This document shows positions 24,800 to 35,430 of a stretch of 64,000 nt of DNA, one piece after another (positions within the stretch are counted from its first letter, which is position 1; each line of letters starts with the position of its first letter). The stretch lies in contig CM057452.1 of assembly GCA_016271365.2 (NCBI GenBank), positions 1,243,811,001 to 1,243,875,000 of the forward strand, given 5' to 3'. A program made the translations under genes and the position numbers. Origin of the DNA: Neoceratodus forsteri (Eukaryota; Chordata; Ceratodontiformes; Ceratodontidae). Below the pieces are notes generated by a model, which made no database searches, was not told the DNA's origin, and worked only from the letters and a program-made list of their open reading frames with translations.

Positions 24800-24830
24800 G
24801 GTGTGTGTGTGTGTGTGTGTGTGTGTGAGT
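24800..24830. repeat. (GT)n microsatellite
   Basis: About 14 GT dinucleotides. Confidence 0.95.
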
Positions 24831-25454
24831 TTGCTGTAGCTCAATATATTTTCTTCCCAAAAAACATAGTAGAAAATGCCTACTGATTGCTACATATTTA
24901 GTCTGGGAAGTTCACGGAAGACCTGGCATATGTCTGAGACAGTGTTTATCAGATAGTATCTTTAGAGGTTAAAAAAACAGTGTAAATTATATACTGTATT
25001 TGCTGGGAAAGGGTGACATTTATGAGGTATAAATCTTTCTTGAAAGACAATACATTCCCAAGTGAAACTAATAGCAAGAAGCTGTTTAAATGCTAGGTAT
25101 TTAAATGTGCAAGTTGTTGCATTCTGAAGGGGTGAACAAATCTCCAGTTTAATAGGTAACCACTATTTAACAAATATTTAACAAGCTGTTTCAGTTTCCT
25201 AATGGCATCTGATAAGTAGCTTGGAGTTATGTCTCAAACATTCTTAACAGAAAGAAGGGAGTATTTTATTTCAATTGGCATAGTGATTTGTAGATGTGGA
25301 AGGATACATTGAACAATCCAAAACATGTGTTCCACAATACTCCATTTTCCAGCTACAGATGGCAAGATGGCTGTAGGCTCCACCCATGGCCATAAAAATG
25401 GATATAAATTACAACAGCTGAACTGGTAGTTTGCAATGTAGGTAGTGAAGTGGA
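24831..25454. other. No gene seen
   Basis: AT-rich. Contains the partner of the dispersed repeat noted at about 20445 (24883-24925). Confidence 0.4.
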
Positions 25455-25995
25455 TTTTCCCACAGTGCAGCCAAGTAGACAGCAGTGTGGAGCAATCAGC
25501 TGCTGTGTGCAGACAAAAAAATCCAGGAATTACAATGTTTTAAAGGTGCTGAACACCAAAAGCAACATGGTCCTAGTACCTGTAAGAGCCTGTAGGAATC
25601 AACATTGGCTGCTTGGGAGGAAGGGTTGAAGATGGTGCCCTCACATCCCCTTCTGATGTAGGAGCAAAGATTCAGTGGCAGACTCTGTAAGATCCTGCAG
25701 GAATCAGTGCCAGCCACTTGGGGGGAAGGGTTGGAGACAGCACTCTCATGACTCCTTCTGATGCAGGAGTGAAGATTCAGTGGCAGACCCTGTAGGAACC
25801 TGCAGGAATCAGCACTGGCCACTTGGGGGGGTTGGAGATGGTGCCCTCATGACCCATTCTTATGCAGGAGCAATGATTCGGTGACAGACTCTATAAAAGC
25901 CTGCAGGAATCAGCACCGGCAGTTTTGGGAGGGAAGGTTGGAGACAGTGACCTCACGACCCCTTCTTGTGCAGGAGCAAAGATTCAGTTCTTTTA
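25455..25995 (-). repeat. 105-bp tandem monomer array, four units, with LINE 5'-end block
   Basis: The second G of 'AGGAATCA' recurs at 25596, 25701, 25806 and 25907, giving periods of 105, 105 and 101 bp. Each unit holds GGAATCAGCACTGGCCACTTG, a 'GGTTGGAGA..GTGCCCTCA..ACCCCTTCTGATGCAGGAGCAAAGATTCAGTGGCAGACTCT'-type body. The left flank (25455-25580) matches the 5' region of the L2-like LINE at 19372-19500. Because 105 is a multiple of three, the minus strand is open with a 35-residue repeat (SCRFLQGLPLNLHSCIRR then SCRILQSLPLNLCSYIRR). More likely these are 5'-UTR promoter monomers of the LINE than protein repeats; no LINE body follows on the left. Confidence 0.7.
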
Positions 25996-25999
25996 CGTA

Positions 26000-26640
26000 T
26001 ACATACATTTTAAAAAGAAGAAGCAGGAGGAAGAATATGAGATATCACCAGAGACAGGGCACTAAAATCTTTAGTAATCAAAATAATAACAAAAAAAGAA
26101 TATTACTGTAGAGGCTCAGGTTTAAGGGGAAATTCCCTTACTCCAACTAAGTCATTCTCCCCCATTCCAACTAGATTGCATACATCTCCCAAGGAATGAA
26201 ATAATAATAGGCAGGATATTAAAAATCCTATCATAAATTTTATTAATAGTCCATCATCTCAGCAGCAGCTGAAGCTGGATGCAATCCTTATTGGGGAAGT
26301 GGTGGAGATGTTTCTGACTCAACATGAAGAACAATTTCAAAACCTTTGACTGGACACCCAATTTGGCATGGCAACATTACAGATCCCAGATATAAAGGTG
26401 TCTGCAGTCCTCCTGCACATGTTGACTATGTCAAACAGAATGTCTTGCAGACATTTCAGAGACAGCAGCACAGACAATGCACAGAAATTAAAACTTAACC
26501 TCCTCCCCTCCTCCTCTTCTTTGACCTTCTCCCCATTCCTCTGGTGCTAGGAGGCATCAACATGATGATGATGATGATGACATCAGATAGGAAGAGGAAG
26601 AAATTAATGATCTGATTCCATGAGACACAACAAAAGACAT
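26000..26640. other. No gene recognised; possible upstream part of the hAT relic
   Basis: From about 26273 a short open stretch begins (DAILIGEVVEMFLTQHEEQF), perhaps part of the decayed hAT element that follows, but no motif proves it. A short GAT/ATG trinucleotide run lies at 26560-26582. Confidence 0.3.
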
Positions 26641-26962
26641 ATGGGAGCTGTCTGACACACTGTACCGATGTTGTGCAGACATTATGGATGAAGGCAAGGA
26701 CATGACACCAGACTACATTATGGAGTCATATATAGCAAAGCCACTGTCTAGCTAAAATACTGATGCCATAAAACTCTGGTAGGACAGAAAAGTGATTTGA
26801 CCAGCACTGGCTAAATTGGCTTTGTACTTTCTGGGATGTTCCCCAGTATCGGTTGCTTCCAAAAGGTGTTGCAGCACAATTGGAGATATTGCCTCACTAC
26901 ATCGCTCCAGGCTATATCCAGATAGTGCTGAATTCCTAGCCATTCTGAAACTGAATTTACCA
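26641..26962 (+). pseudogene. hAT transposase relic, C-terminal dimerisation domain
   Basis: The plus-strand frame from about 26678 reads DEGKDMTPDYIMESYIAKPL, a stop, then W-stop-DRKVI-stop-PALAKLALYFLGC, followed by SPVSVASKRCCSTIGDIASL, HRSRLYPDSAEFLAILKLNL. This is the hAT C-terminal (ZBED-like) signature: 'YL..P......WW..R...P.LAKLA..YL..P.TSV.SER.FSTAGD....RSRL.PE....L..L..N'. The conserved Glu-Arg of SER is changed to Lys-Arg, and three stops lie upstream, so it is inactive. Catalytic DDE residues would lie upstream and were not recognised. Host-domesticated ZBED genes have the same domain, but the stops argue against that. Confidence 0.7.
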
Positions 26963-27470
26963 TGCATCAGCTTCACCTAGCCATTCGATTATTTCAAATT
27001 CCAGCAGGTGTCAACAACTAACCCAATACCTCTTGCAGGCAAGTTTCCCTGCACTCCCACTGGTACTGGCAGCACCACAGTTTGGCTCACTACCACCACT
27101 CCTAGCAGCACAGTCACCAGCAGGGAAAGGATTGGGACACACCCTGACATCTGAGGTCCTCCAGAAGACAGTACATAATTTTTATCTTGTCATCACCAGT
27201 AAGCTCAATTTGAACAAGTAGCAGATGCTGCCTGCCTCAGTGCAACTTAGCCTCTGCATCACATGCTTACAAACAGCCAATGCTAGTTAAATCAGATCTG
27301 TGATGTCATCTAAAACACAGACACTGGCAAAGGATTACAATGGTCACCTTGGGCAGCATGGGATTGGCAGTCTGGGAGGACATCAAAATTAAGCTGCCAT
27401 TGGGAAGCTGCTGTTACATTAAAGCTTAGCACTAAATGTAAAAACAAAATTAAAAAAATAAAAATATATA
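26963..27470. other. No gene seen
   Basis: Unassigned region following the hAT relic. Confidence 0.35.
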
Positions 27471-27474
27471 TTTT

Positions 27475-28290
27475 TTAAAGTAGGGACTATGAGGGTGGGG
27501 GTGGGGGCTTGATGTCAGCCTAGGAAACAAAGAATTCCTTTAGCTCTAAGAACTGCATCTTTGCAAAATATTTAAAAAAAATGTAAAAATATTTACAAAA
27601 AAATAGCTAAGGAAACTAAGAATTCCTTTAGCTCAATGAAGTACATGTTCGCAAATTATTTAAAAACATTTTAAAAAATATTTACAAAAAAATTAAAAAG
27701 TGGGGACTTCAGACCTTGCGGTCAGCCAAGGAAGCTAAGAATTCCTATAGCTCTTAGCACTATGTGTTAGTAAAATATTTTAAAAAAGGAAAAAAAAATA
27801 TTTTCAGAAAAATAAAAAAGTAAATATGCAAATTTAGGAAGGTAAGGTAGGCAAAGCAATGGCCTTGTATAATATGGTACTATTCACACTTTACTTTGGG
27901 ATGCCTTTTTTTTTGGGGGGGGTCTTTTGCAAACCTATGTAGAACTAATATAGTAACTGGCATGAGGGGCAAACAGGGACTATGGAAGAGCCTTAAGCAC
28001 AGCAAAAGGAAAGACAAGAATTTCTATAGCTCTAAGCACATGTAAAAAAATTTTTAATACTGTAAAATATTTACAAACAAATAAAAAAGTAAAAATATAC
28101 ATTTTGGAAGGTAGTCAAAGCAATGCCGTTGTATGGTACAGTAGTACTTGCATTTTTCTTTGGGTTGCATATTTTTGGGGAATTTATTTTGAAAAACTAT
28201 GTGGAACTATCATAGTAATTGGCATGAAGGGCAGGGGGGCTTGAGGTCTGCAAAGGAAATCATAAATTCCTATAGCTCTGATGGGGTTGA
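27475..28290. repeat. AT-rich degenerate tandem repeat with a recurring AATTCCTTTAGCTC core
   Basis: AAGAATTCCTTTAGCTC appears at about 27531 and 27620, and variants AAGAATTCCTATAGCTC (27737), AAGAATTTCTATAGCTC (28017) and ATAAATTCCTATAGCTC (28262) follow. Each is linked to poly-A-rich 'AAAATATTTACAAAAAAAT' and often to 'GTGGGGACT..'/'GGTCAGCCAAGGAA' text. Spacing varies from about 90 to 280 bp, so units differ in length by indels. Confidence 0.6.
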
Positions 28291-28790
28291 AGGTGCTTAG
28301 CGATCATATGTGTTTGACACTGTGGCAATCCTCAGCCATGGCATGCCAATACCACCTGCCACACGTAAGCTTCCATAATTCATGTCCATTGCTGACTTCT
28401 AGGCTTTTTAACCCTTTATCTATAGTGTGTTTTATGCCCTATGTAAATTACTACATTGGGAGTGGAAGTGTCAAAGTTGAACCAAATTTTAACACATACC
28501 CCCCCCCCCATTGTAGCCAACAAGAAGTTGTTGTGAGGATACTTCACTTACCGGTACTGGGCGCTCGCTGAACCCACACCTAATAAGCTGGACTCATCAG
28601 CCTGAACTGGATCTTTGACTATGGCAGAAGTTAAGGAACCCCACTGGCCCTGCTGGGGGGTAAGGCATGGGGAAGAATGCTGGCTGTCAGTTCCTGTGGG
28701 AGTCAGTGTAACAAGGCTGGAGAGCTTGGCAGATGGGGGCCAACCAGGGGAGATAAACAGAAACAGAAAAAAAAATTCAGTTCATATTGT
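28291..28790. other. No gene seen
   Basis: Unassigned; a C-run lies at 28500-28509. Confidence 0.4.
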
Positions 28791-30674
28791 CAGGTCATAA
28801 AATAACAACTTATCATATGGGAACAGATATACAGGGATAAGGATGTGGTTATTAATTCCCATGAGGAAACTCATGATATTAGTCATGATATTACTACTGC
28901 AAGTTGAAAAAAACAACTTGGGAAACAAACATGCCAATAAGACAGATAGTAATCTGGAAAAGGATCTCCTACAATCAACAGATACAGACATTGATAATAA
29001 AATGGAAAGCCTGAGTGAGACTAAACAAGTACTGGTATTAAGGGATTCTATTGTTAAATATACTGATGGTCATCTTTGTAACCCAGATAAAGAAAACCAT
29101 ACTTGATCTAGTTTCATGGGGGCAAAATTAAAGATATTGAATTTATGTCTTATGACACTATTAAGAATTCTGGTAAAAACCCACTAGTCATAGTACATGT
29201 AGGCACCAAAGATGTAAGCAAATCCTCTGTAGAAGGCAATCAGTAGGATTTCACTTTCCTGGTTAATACATTGGAAAATAAGGAATGTAAGATCTGCTTG
29301 TCAGAAATGTTGCCAGTTCCAAGGGCCAGCAAAACAAAGCAGGCTAAAATAAAAACAGTGAATGAATGGATGAGAAAATTGTGTTTGAGAAAAAGAATAT
29401 TGGGGGTCTCACACATTGGGAAAGATTCAGTCTTAAAGCATTTTTACTTAGGACAGCCTGCACCTAAGTAGAAGAGGAAACACTTTCCTGGGGAAAACCC
29501 TTGTCAACTATGTTACCAACTATTTAAACTAGCTAAGAGGGGCCAACAAGGCTTCTTAAATAAAAACTGCACTACTTTAGGATATTATGGCTACAAAATT
29601 CTACTCTTTAGTGCAAGGAGCCTGAACTTAGTCAAAATAAGTGACTTAGCAGCAATTTTAAATCAAAAGCAGGTTGACATCGCAGTAATTAATGAGACAT
29701 GGTGAGATTCAGCTTCAGACAGGTATAAGGAAATCCCTGGCTATTCTATTACAAAAATAGGAATGATAGGTAAGGCAGTGGTGTTTGTATATGCATTTAA
29801 AATAAAATAGATGCAACAGAATATTTACTTGACAACAACGCAGAAATACAAACAGAAGGTATTTGTGTACAGATAAGGATGAGGAATAAAAAAAAAGTTC
29901 CCATAGGAAACATTTATAGGCCACACTCCTCAACCCAAAAGCATAATCAATATTTATTTATAGAACTTACTGAAATTACAAAAAAAACTCTGATGTAGTA
30001 ATAGTCAAGGATTTTAACATGCCAGGCATTAAATAGGATAGTTTAACAGCAAGTACAGCTAAGGAATCACTGTTTGTAAAGACTGTCCTAATGACAGAGC
30101 TTGAGCAACTAGTGATGGAACCTAGTAGGGGAAGAATACTTTTGCCCTAGTACTAACTAATTTATCTTGTGATATCATTGATCTTTCAACCATTGTCCCA
30201 ATAGGGAATAGCAACCATAACTACGTAATTTTCAACCTTGCTAAATTGAAAACCTGCTCTGGTCAATCCAATTATGGGTACAATTACTCTAAAGGAAATT
30301 ACCATATGATTAACATACAGCAGTCCTACAATCATATGATTGGAATACTTTAATGGCTGAGTTGAATGTGAATGAATGTTGGATGCTTTTAAAATCAATC
30401 TTAAAATAATTAAAACATTTATATATCCCACTTAGGCAAATCCACAATAACAGAGGCAAGATTCTGCCTTGGCTAACATCTAAAAACAGGCCGCAGATAA
30501 AAATAAAAGAAAAAGCCTTTAAGAACTTATAGAAAACCAACAATGAACTGACTAAGAAAAAAGTACAAGGCTGAGCTAAAAAAAAATGATCAAGAATGAA
30601 AGGAGAAAGCTGGAATTCAAGCTCTCTACTTCTCAGGATAATCACAAATCTTTTTTGCATATATTAATTATAAC

Positions 30675-30878
30675 TAGGGATGTAAGTTTGTCATGGCAAT
30701 CATACACGTCATTGATTCCGTGACATTTGATCTTTATCCAGGACTTCCATGACTTTCACTAGTGTTATCAGAATGCAGCAATAATGACAGTGCCACAACA
30801 TTTACTACTGTTTATTAATGATTTCATGAACAAACAATGAGTCATTAAAACCTCATCCATGACAAACGTACATCCCTA
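30675..30878. mobile_element. hAT MITE, 204 bp, with exact 8-bp target duplication
   Basis: Terminal inverted repeats TAGGGATGTAAGTTTGTCAT (30675-30694) and ATGACAAACGTACATCCCTA (30859-30878) pair over at least 20 bp with one mismatch. Both flanks carry ATTATAAC (30667-30674 and 30879-30886), which fits the hAT preference nTnnnnAn. No coding capacity. It interrupts the CR1 LINE, so it is younger than that LINE. Confidence 0.9.
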
Positions 30879-32010
30879 ATTATAACCGCAATAAGGACAG
30901 TAGATTAGGATCAATAATCTATAATGGGGTAGAAATTAGGGAACCAAATGAGGTTTCTGATGCATTCAACAGGCATTTTGGGTCTGTATTTTCAATAAAG
31001 GCTCAGGCAAAGGTACAAATTCCTAATACTGCATTATGCTGTCAATATTTTCTGCCTGATGAGGTGAATAAGGCTATAAAAGCATTAAAAAACAATTCAA
31101 CATCAGGGCCTGACAACTTAAACTCAAAGTGTATCAAAGAAGTAGCAAATCAACTGACCTTACCCCTTAGCATCCTATTCAATAAGTCTTACAGCTCGTC
31201 TACTATCCCTTGTGATTGGAGAAATGCTACAGTGGTCCCTGTTCATAAAAAGGGAACTAGAACTACAGCTGGAACTCTAGACCCATCAGCTTAACATTGG
31301 TGGTCTGTAAAGTTATAGAGATGCTGTTAAAAAACAGATTAGAAAAAGAAATACTGGATAAGGGACTAAGGGATCCAACACAACATGGATTTGTAGCAGG
31401 TCAATCATGTACCACAAATTTAATATCATTCAATGAAAAAGTTAGCAGTAGCCTGGATGTACCTGTGGATGTGGTCTTTCTAGATTTCCCAAAGGCGTTC
31501 GATACAGTTCCTCACAATAGGCTGATAAATAAAATGGTCAGTCTGGGATTTAACACCTATACCATTAGGTGGATAGAAGAATGGCTCCAGGGTAGGATCC
31601 AGGCGATCAAGGTTTCCAACATACTGTCTGGAGTGGTCGACATTACTAGCGGGGTCCCACAGGGCTTGGTTTTGGGCCCTATACTTTTCAGCATCTTTAT
31701 TAGTGTCCTACATAAAAAGGTCCAGAGCAACATCATCAGATTTGTTGATGATACAAAACTTAGCTCTGATGTGGATGATGACGCTAAACTTGATACATTG
31801 GTTAAGGATTTACATATTATAGAGAGATGGGCAAAATACAATGAAATGCCATTCAATGCTGAAAAATGCTCAGTTATCCACTAGGGGGAAAACACCCTTT
31901 CAAGTATGATACACTTAATGGGACTACTTCAAAATCAGTTACATCAGAAACTGATTTGGGTATCATTATCAATAATGATCTTGCTTGGTGGGAGCAAGAT
32001 TAGTGCCATA

Positions 32011-32230
32011 TTTTTTTTTTTTTGGTTAGTCTTTGGTAACCGGGTAAGACCAGCTAGGCACAAGTGCCTGTTTTCAGGGGTGACCTGGGAGCACTGGGCG
32101 GTTAAGTGACTTGCTCAGAGTCACACAGTATGCAAGTGGAGGTTGTGAGAATCAAACTAAGGTCTGGCCTGCTGGATGTATCAAGCTCGTTTACACCTCA
32201 TTCCTCTAACCTCTAGGCTATACTGCCAGC
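32011..32230 (-). mobile_element. tRNA-derived SINE with MIR/CORE-like tail
   Basis: On the minus strand: CTGGCAGTATAGCCTAGAGG (A box TAGCCTAGAGG at 32210-32220), a B-box-like TTTGATTCTC (32147-32156), then GACTCTGAGCAAGTCACTTA, closely resembling the MIR/CORE-SINE phrase. A tail follows with CCAGGTCACCCCTGAAAA, ending in an A-run (T-run 32011-32023). The terminal part matches the 3' end of the L2-like LINE at 14.3 kb, the usual sign of which LINE mobilised the SINE. Confidence 0.75.
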
Positions 32231-32925
32231 CCAAAGGGGATTAAGGGGGCTTTCTTATACAGATAGACTACATGCACTAAATCTTTATTGCCTCAGTGCT
32301 TGCGCACAGAGGTTCTTTGTCTTTTATGTTGTTTTTTGTTTTAATTGGGTTCACCACAACATAAACCAGATAGACCATCCTAGGGTAGCTGGTCCATTCC
32401 ACTGGGGTGTCAAACAGACAAGGCATATTGATGAGTCCTGGTAGGATGAAACATGTGTCTATGTCTTCGGTTGGCACCCTTTGCAAACTGTGTTAGTGGC
32501 CTTTAGGCACCATGCATTTCTGCTTAAAGTTGAACCAGCATAATATTCTGTAGTGATTTGCATATGCAGCCCATGATGTTTTGCATTGTGAGGGCATGTG
32601 TAATTTTGTATTTCTTCTAAATCTTTATGTTTCACAAATGTGCAGAGATAGAGGCAATCATCTAATGCTATTCAACATCTTACATGGCCAAGATCTAGTA
32701 AGAGAATATAATATCACCTTAGCCCCCAAACCTACGAATCTACAATCTCACAACAAGCGACTTTGTATTCAGTGGGCATCCACCAATAAAAGAAATAATT
32801 CTTTCACAATATGGTCATGTAGGTGGTGGAATTCACTTTCTCAGAATATAGTTGATATCACTGACTTTCATAAATTTAAGAATGCACTAGACAGGTATTT
32901 CTTTGAGGGTGATGGTTAATCTCCC

Positions 32926-33636
32926 CCACACAGCACGAGGAAGCCATTCCCAATGGGCACAATGCCTGCCTTCTTCTGCCTTTTAAGACCATGTAATACT
33001 GAATAATGTTCTTTAAATATTGCAGCATAACAGTGTTTGTTTGCCTAGAAAGGAAGCAACGCCATGCTTTTGGAAACAGTTAATGAATTATAAATGTTAG
33101 AGTTGTATTTAAAAAAAAAAAATTAAATTGGTCCTGAGTTGTTCCAAAAATGGTAATCTGTGGTGGCCTTATTGTAAAATAAATTGAATCTTCAGCATCA
33201 ATTGTTAGTTTTCAATTTATGCAGGTCTCAGTCATAAAGGTATATGGACCATTACTACAGTGACACTGGCACACTGAAACCCCCACAGTGCACCCCCCAC
33301 CATGCCTGTGTCGGCAGCAATGAGGGTTTCACTTCGATTGACTGTTCGGCGATGGGGGTAAATATCTAACTCCACTGTCTGTGCAGCATGGAGTTAGATA
33401 TCTATTGTAGGGGTGGGTGGCACAGCCCCCTGTATGGGGGGAGTGGGGGAACACAGCCCCACCTGCATAGAGCATTGCTCTGTTACAGGTTGTTTTGAGG
33501 ATGCGTCAGGGTCAGGGTTGTCGATGGGTTCCCAGTGCGGTTGAGGACATTGGTGTATTTGCTGTAAGAACAGGAAACTAAGAAAGAAAAGGCCCATTTC
33601 ATTATCAGGTTCTTGAATTAAATGCATTGACAAGGT
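32926..33636. other. No gene seen
   Basis: Unassigned DNA between the CR1 LINE and the Harbinger element; an A-run lies at 33111-33122. Confidence 0.4.
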
Positions 33637-33652
33637 GTCCCAGATACTCAAA
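33637..33652 (+). repeat. Harbinger left terminal inverted repeat
   Basis: GTCCCAGATACTCAAA pairs with the right end apart from three mismatches and is followed by a cluster of GCGCAA motifs up to about 33880. Confidence 0.8.
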
Positions 33653-33849
33653 CTGCGCCCAAAAAGTGTGCAATAACAGGAGCAAGCGCAAGTCCATTGC
33701 GCCCATGCGCAATAGACGCGATATTCAAAAAAGGGGCAGGCCAAATTGCACCTACAGCCAACGATTGAATATCGCACAACCTGCTCCATAGCGCAACTAG
33801 GGAGGGGAAGCCGAGCAGATATGATGCGCTATAGCGCAACAAGAGATGT

Positions 33850-35250
33850 TCAGCTGAGCAGTCCAGAGGTGCCATAGCGCAAGCAGGGAGCCCCCCAGCT
33901 GCAGAGCAATGTAACTGCACAATCAGGGAGGTAGGGGCCCACCACCCATGCCACAGATGGGCACAGGAACACACAGCAGAACAGACATTGCCCCACACCC
34001 CAAGCACTGCACAACCAGGGAGGGGCTGGAATAACCACTAGTCTATGGTGACAAAGCAACCAACCCACAGCCTGGCCATGGTGCCCCATCACACCTACCG
34101 GCAAGCTGTGACTGGCACACAAGGAGGGTGGACCACCCTGTGCCACACCATCCCCAGTGCACAGCACACCCTGCACCGTGACCCCCAGACACCCCCCATG
34201 ATCAGTGACCACCACTGCAGGAATCCTCATGCATGCCACCACCCCCACAGTGGCAATGCAACCCTGTGCACCACAGAACCATGCAAGCCAGTGCCACCAT
34301 GAGCACCCCTCAGCAGGTTGCAGCACACGGCAATGCAACAATGGCAGACAAAGTGCCACCACGCACAGTCCCCCGAGGTACAGCTGAGAGACCGACCATG
34401 CGTTGGCACAAGAGTGACCCCACATTGGACGGTCGTGTAGTTGACACCTCCCCCAGTGGTACAGCACTCCACACAGTATTTCAGTAACACGCCCCGGCCC
34501 ACCACTGGCCACAACAGCCAGCACAGACACCCACTGTGGTGTGTGGAAGCATGCACCACACCAGATGCCACACAGGGTCTGGACAGACACCCACCCATAC
34601 CCAAGGGCACAACAACACAGGGACACAGTGGTGGGGCAACCAAGCCACCATTGTGGGCCCATGTAAGCCATGTACTCACAACCTGCAGTCCACCATGGCA
34701 CTGGAGTGCCAACCACCCTGCGCAGGCACCATGGACCAATACCCTACCATGTGTCACCCGGAGCACAAGCCACAGACAATGGGGCACATCCCCTGTAACA
34801 CACACAAGCCACAGCATGGAGGTGGGACAATGATTGTGTTGCCCACAGCGCCACCTGAGCCAGGCATGCACCACACCAGTGACATGGGCAACCCAGCAAA
34901 GCGACGGGTACAGTGTCCGCCCTGCAGGGAATGCCACCACTGACATGCCAGAAGATCATGCAGGTCACAGACAGGCATGTGTGTTGGCTACACAGGCCAT
35001 GGATGGGCCAATGGGTGCACCATGGACACAGATCATGCGCCATGGACCACTGCACACACAGTCATCCAGTGCACGGGGAACAACACATGCAACACAGACA
35101 CTGACTGATATCTACCCCCACACCATAGACACCTCCACACGGACACACACACATACCCATGACTGCACCACCACTGATGCCATGCACACCACTGCCACTG
35201 AGCACCTATAGCCCACTGCAAATCAGAGACCACCATGGTATTCATAGAAA
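33850..35250. other. CCA/CAC-rich non-coding left region of the Harbinger element
   Basis: This interval has very few T-rich triplets, so long frames stay open in several frames on both strands at once (for example 33850-34716 and 34227-34946 on the minus strand, 34441-34833 on the plus strand). It aligns with 58740-60160 in the second copy, but the open frames are not maintained in register. I treat it as non-coding; TATAAAA-like and AATAAAG text near 35255-35275 marks its right edge, next to the 3' end of gene B. Confidence 0.55.
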
Positions 35251-35430
35251 AGTAATATGTATTATAAAAATAAAGAAATCAGCTATTTATATGAACAACA
35301 ACTATATACAGTTTTTGGGGGAGACACAAAAAAGGTGGGGGTGAGCAGGGGGAAGGGGTGGAGAAATGGGATGGGATAGGAGGGGTGTGAGGGTGGGTCC
35401 AGGGGGGATGGGAGGTCGGGGATCAAGGGA

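Larger units (their letters stand above)
28795..32925 (+). mobile_element. CR1-clade LINE, long decayed copy with esterase ORF1, EN and RT, nested insertions
   Basis: ORF1 remains at 28800-29470: VLVLRDSIVKYTDGHL (SGNH block I, with G changed to R), IVHVGTKDVSKSS (GxND with N changed to K) and CLSEMLPVPRASKTKQAKI. ORF2 opens with an endonuclease (ILLFSARSLNLVKISDLAAI near 29595; VDIAVINETW; stop). RT spans 31000-31900: ALKNNSTSGPDNLNSKCIKE, GFVAGQSCTTNLISF, VVFLDFPKAFDTVPHNRLIN, SGVPQGLVLGPILFSIFISV, and FVDDTKL for FADDTK. The C-terminal domain resumes at 32620-32919 (RDRGNHLMLFNILHGQD ... NALDRYF). A hAT MITE sits at 30675-30878 and a SINE at 32011-32230; 32240-32600 looks like further inserted or diverged sequence. 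It is a family distinct from the A, B and third subfamilies elsewhere in the window. Confidence 0.8.
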
